This document shows, in pieces, positions 25,733 through 37,012 of a stretch of 43,891 bases of DNA; within the stretch, counting starts at the first letter, position 1; every line of letters begins with the position of its first letter. This stretch comes from Rodentolepis nana (lineage: Eukaryota > Platyhelminthes > Cestoda > Cyclophyllidea > Hymenolepididae): NCBI GenBank assembly GCA_900617975.1, contig UZAE01012386.1:1-43891 (forward strand). Reading direction: 5' to 3'. Made by a program: the position numbers and the translations under genes. Below the pieces are notes generated by a model. It saw only the letters and a program-made list of their open reading frames with translations. It was not told where the DNA came from and ran no database searches.

Positions 25733-26057
25733 TTATTTATATCAAATGTCAGGCGTTTTGATAGTTATCATTAGCCCTTTAGGAGGCGTTTTGATAGTTA
25801 TCATTAGCCCTTTAGTTGACTTCAGGTTTTACAGAGGGAGGAAAAATCAAAGTCCAAAAAAGTGGAGAGGGGAGACAGAAGAGTGACTCACAGATGTAAA
25901 AGAGACAGACACAAAGGTAGATGAAAGGTGAAGTGAGTTCTGCGAAGGTGGTCGAATATGACATACCATCGAGTCATTGTGGTTTATAGGCTTTTTTAAC
26001 CATATGAGTTTATGTTTATCGGGACGCACCACGTGGAGATAAGTCTATCACTCACCC
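25733..26057 (-). mobile_element. SINE-like element, copy B
   Basis: The 325-bp copy is bounded by TTGATGACGATACAT (25718-25732) and TTGATGACGAAACAT (26058-26072), a 15-bp target-site duplication with one mismatch. Its 3' tail has a local tandem duplication: the unit with GATAGTTATCATTAGCCC occurs twice (25752-25815). The middle of the element is partly deleted. Confidence 0.92.
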
Positions 26058-26072
26058 TTGATGACGAAACAT

Positions 26073-29000
26073 ACAACCCCGAAATTTTAACAACTGTTTA
26101 TTGCTTGCATTGTGGCAAGAATTTATGAATTTGTAAGACTTTAACAAAAGTGTCTGATTCTTCGTGGAAGCACAACCAACCCGAGTCTTCTACCAGGAGA
26201 ACAAATTTTGCTATAATGAAAAGCACAACATGAAGTCTGAAGAAGGCTCTTGAGTCATGCAGACTAAATTTCCCCAAATTGTCGTGGCTTTGAATGTATA
26301 TCCTCTGAGTGTGATATGGTGTAATGCCATCCTCCACATTTATGAAAGAAAGGCTTGGTTAAATTTATATGTCTACGTGGAATTTGCCGACCATTGTATT
26401 AGTTAGAATAGGAGCTAAAAAGTATTGGTTAGAACAGGAATAAAGCAGAAAATAAGATAGCTTGATCCAGGTTCCGGGTAAGGGCCATGCTGTCACTATA
26501 ATAAACTCTAATAACAGTTATTTGGGGTGAAACGCCTTGGCAGTAGCGTAATTTCATTATCTACCGACTTTCTTAAATCTATCACTTGGTATTGTTATCG
26601 TTTCATTTTTTATGTTATTGTCAAATTTACTCCGAACACCCTGCATTTTTAACCTCATTGCTGTACAGGTTGAGTGGACACCGACATATCAGGTTACTGT
26701 GGCAACAAAATAATTCCCCAGAATTAATGTACTTTATTTTATTCATTTTATCTATTTATATACGGTGTGTCTATTTAAAAAGGAAAGAGATGAACCAGAT
26801 ATTTTTATTCATTGTCAGTGGAAAAAATGTGGCTGAAGCTCCCTCAATACACTCACTCGAATCTGTTATTTACCTATACACATATACGTGTACACCGCGA
26901 TCTATAAAAAAAACACTTATTGTTTAGTTTTCGTTCGAGTGGAAGCACAAGCGGTCAGTGCAAGCCCCGAAAGTAGGCACGTGATTTAAGCTTCCGAAGA
27001 ATCGAATTTTTATCATTTTTCTCGTAAGGGGCAATCTTAACGACAAATGATGACAAACTACGTATCTTTGCTTACAGCACTTCCATTTAATTTAAGACCC
27101 AGATCAATGGCATTTGAGAGGTTTATGCTTCTTAAAGAACTGAACAACAAACGTCATTATTCATTGATTCATCCTGACTCATTTTTATTAGTAGGAGTGT
27201 AATTTTCATACAATTAGTGGTGGAAATGACTTGGTGCAGGAGTTCCCGCCAGCTTGTTTCATATTTCCAAAAAAAACGAAACTGTATTAGGAAATCGGAA
27301 ATGTGGAATAATATTAACAAAGATTCTGGAAAATACGAATCAATCGTTGATCGTTCGATTGATGATAGCGAAAAGCCCAAGTATTTCACTATAGAATTAT
27401 TTGTTCTTGCTAACCTCGATAGGTGGTGGTATAAGAGGGACAGATATTTTACGACTTTAGTCGTATTTATTAAAAATTTAGTGGCATTCAAAGTTGGCGT
27501 ATACCGTGAGCGTGTTTTTCGTCCATTACCATCCTTGAACTCGATTAAATGCCCTTTTTAGTAAACTCTGGGAAAGCGTTCCTAGTCTCCATTTAAAATT
27601 AAAAGCATTCATACAGGAAAAAATTGTGATGAGAGGAAGTTTCGTGAGAGCTTCTGAAATGCTAAAACATTTACTTATTCATAATGAATTTCCACTTGCA
27701 GCCACAAGATTTCAAATTTCTCGGCAAATTCTGGTTGGACTTTTGGAAAATATTCTTTGCGTACAACTTGACCCATCTATGACATAAATTTGGCAGCCTT
27801 TAGGCCTGGCATTTCAAAAGAGGTTATGTTAATGGAAAATAATCATTGGTTAAAACTACAACGATCTCCATTCTGAAAATTGAAGTTAATATTTCCACTC
27901 AGAATGTTGATGTTTCACTACTCATGACGTACATACTGACTCAGATCCACTTGTCATTTATCAAGTTCTGGTTGTTTGCACACTGACTCAAATAGAATAA
28001 AACTGGCAGCACCTCAGAACCTACCTTTCTTCTTCTGTCTGACGCAATCCAGATTGTCCCCCCCCCCCCTCCACTTTCAATTGTCCGATAAATCCGTTAA
28101 ATGCTGCTGTTACCTTCTAGTCTTAGGGAGTCCAATAATCCTATGGGGTGATGTCTAGTCAAATTTGCTCCGGCTATTGAAGTGCCCATGCTTAGGATTG
28201 GGATTAGACCCAACCAGCATTTTTGGGTATTTGCATCAAAAGAGTACATTTGAGACAACATAATTTTAGCACATTGCTTTTGGTTGTCTCTCACTCACCT
28301 TCAGCGGATGCGATGAGGTCATAGGTGGCATAAGCAATCACTCATTATTTACGCAGTACAAAAACACCTCTACAGAATATTTGAAATATTTTAAAAACGC
28401 GAATAGATTTAAACATATCAGCACCTGCTTTTCACTCATCTTTCTTTTTAGCAACTGTGAATTATTATTTAAGCAAACCAAAAAATCATTAAACATATAA
28501 AAATACAATTCTTTAAAAATCTTGTGACACAACTTCCTTTGAAAATCCAAACACCACCTATCCTTTCAACTGGACTGGAAAGTCGATGGGTAACTTGAAC
28601 TTCGTTTTGGCAGTTTTTAAATTTCATCATACTACTTACTACTTACTTACTAAAAAGATTATCATTNATTCGTGCGATTGCTGCCATAATCTCCAACAGA
28701 AATGTAGTCACGTGTCCCGAATATGTTAAGCACAAATTGTCGTAAATTACAAATCGAACTAGAGGGATACCAAGAAAGATATTGTATTCCATTCTTTCTC
28801 CTCTCTCCGGTAATTGCAACAGAGAAGCATTTTCTCATCCGCATAGCATTTAAAGTGGACAAGTAGTGACTAATCGTTTTATGCTAAATGGACTTCCTAT
28901 AACACACTGTACAAACTTTTATCCTTAAAATGAGTGAATTGTCATAGGAAACCAATTTTTGGGTATTCTATTATAAAGAGACTACTCCGGTTTTGACTTC

Positions 29001-29930
29001 AATTGGCATCATTGCAGATTAGATTAGATTGGGTAGAAAGAAAAATACCGACTCGGATGATTGAAGCTGACTCATTCTGCAGGGACAATATGAGGAATGG
29101 GTGTTTTAAAGATATGAAGTAATGATTACAGTAAGGCCACCGGTGGGATTTATACAATCTCTCTTTGATCCGAATTTACTCTAAGTGTAATCGCACTTCT
29201 GTAAAAGGGTTGATTCTCTCCAAGGAGGGTAAAATATACTATACACTTTATTACTCCACCATTATTGACAGATTTGAGAACTAGGGAATGAGATTTATAG
29301 ATTAATCTTCTCCGATTGCATTTACAAACTCTTTGTGGTCTCTTTGAATACAGGTATTTCTTTATATAACGAACTTGCACTGATCGAAAACTATAACGTC
29401 ACATCGTTCCGCCGTTTTCAGAAAATTCGTTTTCCTTTATTCGATTCGATTTGTTCGTTTTACTCCTTATTCTTAAATTGCCTTAAACCATACTTTTAAG
29501 TAATGGAATTCGACCTACTACACTTGAAACCTCTCTGTTCAAATATAACATTTAGAGGGAGTACAGAGTGAGAGAAATGTCGGCAAATTTAGGGGCCAAT
29601 ACGAATGGAGCTGCCTGCAAATCGAAAGGCGGTAATTTGTAGTGTGACAATGAGAATTAACTTCGCCAAAATTTCATTGAGTTTAGTGAGACTGTTTTGT
29701 TTCATCTTATCAAAAGGGAATCATCCAGCCGTCTAATCTGGTTGGCGGCCTATTCAGAGATGCTATATATCTTCGAGGAGTAGAAATGTACTGCAAACTT
29801 TACAGTCTTCAAACCTTGAATTGAAAACTATTAAGCCAACAACACAACCAATAGCAGTTAAAATGGATTGACACCAACTATGACTTGAAGATATACTGAT
29901 CACTTTCCCCTTACCCAATGTCCCAAATAT
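26073..29930. other. Long intergenic stretch with weak open frames
   Basis: No recognisable gene. On the plus strand 27217-27561 (114 codons) is open and a second frame, 27539-27787, is open for 82 codons, shifted by one base. Together they might be the relic of one coding sequence, but the minus strand (27132-27491) is also open and I recognise no family. A run of 12 C lies at 28058-28069, an (ACTT)n-like microsatellite at about 28630-28652, and one undetermined base (n) at 28667. Confidence 0.4.
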
Positions 29931-30228
29931 GGGATGTGGGATAGACTTACCTCCTCGTGGTGCTCATACGGCAAAAAAGTCTATTAAAAGGCAGTTGACT
30001 TCTGACTTCAAACAGCCTTAATCCCATTGTATGTCATATTCGACTACTTTCACAGTACTCACCTCACCTTTTTTTCTACCTTTTCTACCTTCGTCTTTGA
30101 AACATTCTTCTGTCCCCCCCCCCTCGACTTTTTTCACTTTGATGTTCCTTTCCCTCTGTGAAACCTGAAGTCAACTAAAGGGCTAATGATAACCATCAAA
30201 ACGCCTGCCATTTGATATAAATATATTT
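29931..30228 (+). mobile_element. SINE-like element, copy C
   Basis: It is in the opposite orientation to copies A, B, D and E. It begins GGGATGTGGGATAGACTTAC, carries TCATACGGCAAAAAAGTC and ends with GGGCTAATGATAACCATCA and CGCCTGCCATTTGATATAAA. About 20 bp are missing between the CACGTG-like site and the TATACTCATACGG unit. I could not find a clear target duplication. Confidence 0.85.
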
Positions 30229-30640
30229 GGTGTTGTTTAGCTGTTAATTATTTGAATACCTAGTACGCTTAGAGCTCCAGATAGTCAAGTGTCTGTTGGA
30301 AGTTAGGTCAGACAAACGTATACTTACAATTGAAGACTTCATAAATTGCTCAGTATCCCTCACCAACTTTTAGCCTATTCTTGCATTGCATGGAAAATAC
30401 CACTTCGATTAATGAGTACGCCTGCTCCTTTCCTTCAACTAAGAAAAAGCCACAAGGCATATGCCAGTGTATGTTGACTATTTATGGTACAGTGTATAAA
30501 AGCACATTGGACACGTTAATCAAAGAAGGCGGGAAGGGAGGGTTGGAGGAAAGGCAAAATGAAAATACGCTGCTAGTCATCATGCGATGATCTGAATTGA
30601 AATTTATCCATGGTTCAAAGAGGCAGATAAAGATTGAAGG

Positions 30641-31693
30641 TTAAGTTTTATTTATTGAGGTAGATCTATTCAAAGGCACTGAGTGAGTTCGATCGGATTC
30701 AGACAGAGCACTGAGATCTTGCCTATCACCTCCTCTGCTTTCCATGTGCACCATCTTCCGCTTCCTTCGGAGTTTTTTCGATATCCGAAGAGACATCAAA
30801 AGGCAAAGGGCAATTGAAATAACAAGAATAAATCCAAGAATGGGCAGAAATATGGAGATAAATGAGGATGGTGTAGATTTTGAGAGGGTGGGAATTGTTA
30901 AAGGCACCAGGGTGGAATAAGTCAGAGGCTTTCTAGGTTGATATCCACGAGCAAGTTTGAGTGGGTAATTATGGCGGCAAATATGATCATCTGAACATAC
31001 TCCTGGACGACACTTTCCAAGAGCTACTGAATTTTCTGAATGGGAGGAGTTCCACCAACTTTCAAAAGTTATTATTCCCCCGGGTGAAGGTGGACCCGGA
31101 AGTATTCGAAGAACACTGATATCTGGTCTCTGAGTGCATTGAGTGCAAATGAATTGAAGTGGTCTTCCGAGACAGCCAATCAATCTGATACTCTTGAAGG
31201 ATGATCCAAAGGTTATAAATCTAGAGAACATGGAACCGCAACTGAGAACAATATTTTCCAAACGCGCTAATCCTGCCAAAGAGCATCCATCAAGAGCAAT
31301 CGGAGCTCTCCAAGCATGAAGAGTTACTAAATGTGGAAGACCCGCAAAAGCAAGAGCATCAAGAAGCTTAGCTTGCAGGGGGAAGTTGAGCTGGACTTTA
31401 ACAACTGGTTCTGCGAATTCCAGTTGACTGAGTCCATATGGTTCGATAGCCATCCCCAAAGCACCGGTCTCTTCTCGAATCGCTGTTACGCTACTTGAAT
31501 CTCCAATGCGGACTATTCCACCCATTCTTTCACAAAGAACTGGAGTAAAGAGTGACTTTGGAAGTTCGGCAGGATCGGAAGCGCACCGAAGAGTAATTAG
31601 CATCCCTGATCGACGGTACCCACAATAGCAGCTAGATTCCGAATAGACAGCACAACAAAAAAGTGCAAAAAGTAGTAGAGGGATCTGAGGCAT
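30641..31693 (-). CDS. Single-pass type I membrane protein with LRR-like ectodomain, function unknown
   Basis: One open frame codes for 350 residues from the Met at 31693. An upstream in-frame Met at 31723 would add ten, but it precedes a sequence like a splice acceptor (TGTTTAG) and the signal peptide fits the inner Met. MPQIPLLLFALFCCAVYSES is a secretion signal. The mature N-terminus CYCGYRRSG...LRCASDPAELPKSLF resembles an LRR amino cap. A Leu-rich middle (ALAFAGLPHLVTLHAW, LAGLARLENIVLSC) suggests a few degenerate repeats, followed by a Cys-rich cap (CTQCTQ, CRPGVCSDDHIC) and one NSS glycosylation sequon. FISIFLPILGFILVISIAL is the membrane helix, with basic KKLRRKRK as stop-transfer and a Ser-rich cytoplasmic tail of about 40 residues. 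The last codons contain overlapping AATAAA. I do not recognise a named family; it could be a receptor or adhesion protein. Confidence 0.75.
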   Translation of the reverse strand: MPQIPLLLFALFCCAVYSESSCYCGYRRSGMLITLRCASDPAELPKSLFTPVLCERMGGIVRIGDSSSVTAIREETGALGMAIEPYGLSQLEFAEPVVKVQLNFPLQAKLLDALAFAGLPHLVTLHAWRAPIALDGCSLAGLARLENIVLSCGSMFSRFITFGSSFKSIRLIGCLGRPLQFICTQCTQRPDISVLRILPGPPSPGGIITFESWWNSSHSENSVALGKCRPGVCSDDHICRHNYPLKLARGYQPRKPLTYSTLVPLTIPTLSKSTPSSFISIFLPILGFILVISIALCLLMSLRISKKLRRKRKMVHMESRGGDRQDLSALSESDRTHSVPLNRSTSINKT

Positions 31694-31723
31694 TATAGGA
31701 GGTCTAAACACATGTCCGAGCAA

Positions 31724-33847
31724 AGAAGAAATGTGAGGTCATCATAGTGCACGATTTATTCGCATTTGGACTGACAAATAGTTTGCGCCAACCAGCTCCC
31801 AGTGACGAGGCATGCCTACTGTCCAACCACAAATCCCAGCCAATTAGATCTTCGAATGGATGATAGCAAATATACGAACGCACATGACATGTTTCTATTC
31901 CAGATTCGATTTCATAGTATGGCATCTTTATACACGTTACTTTCTTCTATGCCAGAAACAAAGCGTTTCCTTTGCTTAGTTAACCGATTTTATTTTTTAA
32001 ATTCAAGTTAAACGTCGGGGTAAATTGATTTTGATAATTCGTCAATTAACCTTATAACTTAAATTCTTATCTTTAAAAAATTGAAACTTACCATTTCCAA
32101 ATCGAAGAGTATTTATAATCATAAGTTCGGGGGTTATTTTGACATTTGCCTTTGCTTAATGAAAATGGTCTGTTAACATTTTAATTTAAGCATTGAACTT
32201 GCGTAGCTTTCAGTGTTACAATGAATGCCTGGATAGAGTGGTGAACCAGACACTTTAGCAACTAATATCATCATCGGTTTCTAGTTATATATAGCATCTT
32301 GTAAGCTTAATATATTCAAGGGTGTTTAGAGCTTATTTTGAAAGTTCATCGGATTTCAATTACACAGGATATTTCTTTTCAAGAACCAACATTTGTAGCC
32401 GTTTTAGTGTAATAATTGTAAATTCCTTAAGATAGCTTACATGTAGTAGATCAATTAGTGGTACAGATCACAGTGCCATATCTCTAATATCGAAATGTAG
32501 GGATTAGTACCTGCATGCTATTCCTGACAATACAAAAAAACTATTTCATACCGTTGATATTATGGCTACCTTGTAGTATTAATGAGAAATCCTAATGGAA
32601 GAGAGACACGATTACAGTCGACTTCCTTTCGATTTGTTACCTTACTATAGACAATGACTTTCTTTTGGCATGTAATGTCTTTCTATTTAAAAAAACTTGC
32701 AATGAATTTCATCAGGAAATTTGTTACGATTTCTTCCCTTGCTTCAAAATAGAGTGTTTAACGTACAATTTCAAGTAATCCTTTTGTGATTCCATAATTT
32801 CAATTAAGTTCGAATTAACGAACTCTTATAGGCTCTATTTTAAGATACTTTGAAATAGTATCTTTCTGCCACCTTAACCACAGCAAGAAAATTTAAACCA
32901 AATAAGGCCACACCGACACCATGGCGGGAGTGACGCAACGACCCAACATTTCCAACGTGGTCAAATTAGGCGCACGCTCAATTCTGCATGTGGACGAATT
33001 TTTACTGGATTGAAAAATGTGAGATTAGGACGGTTTAAAGCTGCACAAGCCCTCACTTTGTGGGCCTCAAAAGTTACGCTCTATGAAGGTTACTTAATTA
33101 TCATGAGACCATAACTCAAAATGATATTAGGGCGTGGTGTTGGCTTAAGGACTGAAACTCATTTACCACCCACATTCTTGATAAGGAACCGATGACACCA
33201 AGCAGCATTGTGGATGCACTTTTGTGAAAGGGGTAATGTAGAACTCGAGTGACATCATTCTGGTTGCTATTCCTCTGTATGTTAGCACTAATTCTTTGAC
33301 GCGCCTCCACCAAAGATGTTGTATAAATAGTTTCGTCAGAAGTTAGTGGAGCAAAGTGGGATAACTGAACACCTCAACTAACTCAGTTCGGTTCTAAATT
33401 AACAATAGCCCAGCCGTTACGAATGAGGAAATAGATCATGCAGGCTGAACACGGTTCTTAAGAATTTCCGGCAAGATAAACGGATATTGGGCTATGATGG
33501 GCACTTCAGTACATTTTACATTATAAGCTTCATACCTCCTGTCAACATCCTCCATAAGGGAGGAAATGAAGAGAGATAAAAATGTAATGCAATTTCAGCC
33601 AACAGCCTTCGAAACAAAATACCAGCCAATCTCAAGTTCTCAGACTTAAACATCCTAAAGAAAACTTGAATTTCAGAAGTACTCTAATGTTTCAAAGTAC
33701 ACATTTTCAAAACTCAAGTAATTCTTCATTCAATATACCTTGTAAAACCACAACCACCATTTTTAACTTTCTTTTAGAAACTCCAAATTTAGATTAGGCT
33801 GTCAATTTTGTACATTTGATGGAAATTTCCAATTTCTCAAACAAAGA
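31724..33847. other. Intergenic stretch, no gene seen
   Basis: AT-rich. A moderately GC-rich block at about 32920-33480 has no frame I can support. No known repeat was recognised beyond that. Confidence 0.5.
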
Positions 33848-33860
33848 TTATACAATAAAT

Positions 33861-34191
33861 TTATTTATTTGTATCAATTGGCAGGCGTTTTGATAGGTAT
33901 AATTAGCCCTTTAGTTGACTTCAGGCTTCACAGAGGGGAAAGAACATCGAAGGGAAAAAAAGTCGAGAAGGAGGGGGGGAGGTAAGAGAAGGGTGTTTAA
34001 AAGATGTAAAAGAGACGGACACAATGGTAGAACAAAGATGAGGTGATAACTGTGGAAGTAGTCAAATATGGCATATTGTGGGGTGATGGTATTTTGAAGT
34101 GAGAAGTCAACTGCCTGTTAATAGACTTTTTGCCGTATGAGTATACGTTGCCTAGGAAGCACCGCATAAAGGTAAGTCTATCGCGCACCCC
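33861..34191 (-). mobile_element. SINE-like element, copy D
   Basis: A 331-bp copy flanked by a perfect 13-bp duplication, TTATACAATAAAT at 33848-33860 and 34192-34204. Minus strand: GGGTGCGCGATAGACTTACC at the 5' end, a tail with GGGCTAATTATACCTATCA and GCCTGCC, then an A/T-rich end (AAATAAATAAA). This is the cleanest evidence for target-primed insertion in the window. Confidence 0.95.
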
Positions 34192-34288
34192 TTATACAAT
34201 AAATCAAATTGTGAAAAGTTGGAATAGTTTCTACTTGCCGAAGCGTCTTCTGGTAACTCACAAATCACGTTTAAAACTCTATCTCAAT

Positions 34289-34614
34289 GTTATTTATTTA
34301 TTTATAGCAAATGGCAGGCTTTATGATATTTATCATTAGCCCTTTAGTTGGCTTCAGACTTCACAGAGGGGAAGGAACATCAAATTGAAAAAATTCGAGG
34401 GGGGGGGGAACAGAAGAGTGTTTCAAAGATGTAAGAGACAAACACAAAGGTAGAACAAAGGTGAGGTGAGTACTGTAAAAATAGTCGAATATGATATACA
34501 GTGGGGTAATGGTAGTTTGAAGTGAGAAGTCAACTGCCAGTTAATAGACTTTTTACCGTATGAATATACGTTGCCCAGGGTGCACCACGTGGAGGTAAGT
34601 CTATCGCACACCCC
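34289..34614 (-). mobile_element. SINE-like element, copy E
   Basis: A 326-bp copy flanked by a perfect 10-bp duplication, CTATCTCAAT at 34279-34288 and 34615-34624. It contains the complete unit set: GTGTGCGATAGACTTACC, CCACGTGG, TATTCATACGGTAAAAAGTC, a C-rich tract and the 3' hairpin GGGCTAATGATAAATATCAT then AAAGCCTGCC. It lies about 90 bp from copy D in the same orientation, but the distinct flanking duplications show two separate insertions. Confidence 0.95.
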
Positions 34615-34624
34615 CTATCTCAAT

Positions 34625-35526
34625 ATAACTATAAACGTTTCGTCCATTTTGATCGAAGAAAATGACCCAGATCTCAAATTAGACCATACAGATTTCTTCT
34701 AACAATTAAAATTTTAACTATAATAATGCAAAATTGAAAGGAAGCAGGTTTAAATTTTTGGGTATCAAGAGCGAAATTTTCAGAATTGAGTGGAAGTAAT
34801 TCGTTTTGACGTATATTTTTATGTCAGGAAATTAAATTCTCTCATTGTTCCACAACTGTCCAATCAGCCAGCCTTTCAATTCAGAACAAATCGGAGCCTT
34901 ATATAGACGGTTTTCCTTCCTTAGGTAACCCCTCTGGGTTCGAGAAATTTCCGAGATGAAGCGTTAAATTACTTTAAATGAAAAAAATAAATAGGATATT
35001 AATGTATTGCGTTATAAATATGAACTAGCAAGTTCATAATCCCACATGAGCAAAGAAAGCTAGAGAGAAAATGGAAAAGGCCTATCTACGTTGGAGGAAG
35101 ATGTATACAAGGAAACTGAATGTGTAAATCGGGTAATTTGTGCGTATATCAAATTGTGCAATGCAAGAAATTTGACGGTAACCAATTGAAGGTAGGAGGT
35201 ATTTTGTTGTTGTTTTTCATTTCTATGCATGGTACTCGTTTCAGGAAGGGGAAGGCCATCTGCAGATTTCTCACTTTTGAAATTCGTCATCCTCTATACG
35301 CCGCCAACAAGCCTTAATTATTTGTGGTAGTGGTTTCATTTAACTGAATGCGCCTCAATGATCATAGAAACCACCATAGTAAAGAATTAAAAAAGAAATT
35401 TTCTAGAAGGATTTAGCAAACTGTCTTTCGATTTGCTCAGATTTTGGTCTCATCTTGCAAGTTACTTTCGAACGAGTGGAAAACCAAACGAACTCCAGAT
35501 GACTGTACATTGCAGAGACCTCTAAC

Positions 35527-35561
<35 letters not shown>

Positions 35562-35916
35562 TTGATATTAATTACAATTAAATGTATTCTAATACCAATA
35601 TCTTATCAAATACATTTCCGAGCATTCTGGTCGAATAGCTCACTTTATTTTCAATAAGTAGTATTTCTTTTAATAAATGAAACTAAATAAACAGAAATGT
35701 ACCCCTGAAACTTTTAATGCTGTATGTTTAGGAGACAAGAAAAAGAAATTCACATGATCCTGGAATGTGCAATGATGAACACAACCATGAAGTTCTGATA
35801 TAAACATAAACTAAACAAAATAATTGGTAAATAACTGATATAGAAACAAATATTCACTTGTGGTAATTCGCAAGGTGTTAACTACAGCTTTTTACAGCTT
35901 TTAGCTAATACTTCAC
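34625..35916. other. Intergenic stretch with (TA)n microsatellite
   Basis: A (TA)n run of about 30 bp lies at 35529-35559. No gene is supported. Confidence 0.6.
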
Positions 35917-36275
35917 AAAATAAGCCTTGCCTAAATCTCCGCAATCTCTAAGGCGGCCAATTCCCCTCCCCCCTGGAATAAAACTGACCCCACAATTAAC
36001 TAAGTTGCCTCAATAATATCGAGGAGAAAGGGGGGAGTATGACGTAAAGTGCAGTTTTATTCTGATTGTGCGTCACTGACACCAAATTTGGTCATGGGAG
36101 TATAAACAGAGGGTTTATTAGACAATACAGTGACTATTGATTGTTGGTTGTCTGAGTGGTCTCTACACTCACGACCACACGCGTTTTCCCTACTCAACAA
36201 GTAGAACGTACACCTTCAGGGCTGTTCGAGTACGCATGAGATTTCGTAGTCCAACCAAGGTGGAGTTGAACACTC
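35917..36275 (-). repeat. 359-bp repeat, left inverted arm
   Basis: The reverse complement matches 42267-42625 over its whole length with only about three differences that I can see, near the GTTCAAC end. The minus strand begins GAGTGTTCAAC, has AATAAA motifs, and ends GGCAAGGCTTATTTT. No convincing target duplication was found at the outer ends. Confidence 0.93.
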
Positions 36276-36759
36276 ACTCTCTTTTTTGAATACGGAATCT
36301 CAATCAGATTGTATGATGTTCGCCATCTTCATTCCTATTTATATTATTTTACAACCTCACTTCGTAACAAATGTAGAATTAATTTACGACAAATTGATGC
36401 TATCTTGGATTGCGTATTTTCAGTTAAAGAGGTTCTATAGTATCAAGAGGAACAAAGTGGGATGTGTCAGCAACAAAATTTCCTTTGATTAATAAGAGAT
36501 TTGCAATTAACAAAAAAGCACTTCTATTTAAACCCTAGCAACAAACAGGTTGGATGAGAGGTAAAAATTGATAAGTAAAATAATATAAGTCTTCCTCTCA
36601 AGAAAGGCCTAGGTTACTCTCATAGCAATCCACAGAAATTGATCGGGAAAAAATGCTTAAAATGACAAAACATGATCTGACCTTGTTCTTTGTTAACTTA
36701 CAAGAAATTAATTGCGCGAGAGTCTAACGTTTAAAATCCTAATCCTAGTGGCCAGAGTG

Positions 36760-37012
36760 ACTGTGGGGGTGCGCAACGCTGCCATGGCTGAACAAAGACA
36801 TATCATGCGCACCCAGACAAACTCGAAGGTGCGGCCGCGCTACTTGTTGCGTGGGTGGGGGGGGGGGGGGGGGGGGGGCAAATACGATCGTGAGGGCCGA
36901 GACCTCTCAGCCAGCCACCACTCAATAATCCCCCCATTGCTTAACAGACCCCTGATGGTATTATACTGACCAATCTCCATATCAGTGACACAGAGTCCAG
37001 TTAAGCATATTT
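36760..37012 (+). repeat. Diverged relative of the 359-bp repeat
   Basis: Shared blocks in the same order as the right arm are GTGCGCAACGC, ATATCATGCGCACCCAGAC, GAAGGTGCGG, CTACTTGTTGCGTGGG, GATCGTGAGGGCCGAGACC, CTCAATAATC and ATATCAGTGACAC. The copy carries a run of 22 G at 36857-36878, where the young arms have GGGAAAACG. Confidence 0.65.

Noticed and set aside
26098..26337. Minus-strand frame starting EDGITPYHTQR, reminiscent of Tc1/mariner transposases
   Set aside because: No WPPYSPDLNP-type motif or other catalytic block follows, and neighbouring frames are closed. Similarity of a few residues is not enough.
31704..31925. Minus-strand frame upstream of the membrane protein gene
   Set aside because: It overlaps the probable 5' leader and is not in frame with a sensible splice; at most a upstream open frame.
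33861..34614. Hammerhead ribozyme in the SINE-like family, as known in schistosome SINEs
   Set aside because: The CTGATGA and GAAA core elements are not present in a hammerhead arrangement. CTAATGATGA in the LINE tail belongs to the terminal hairpin.
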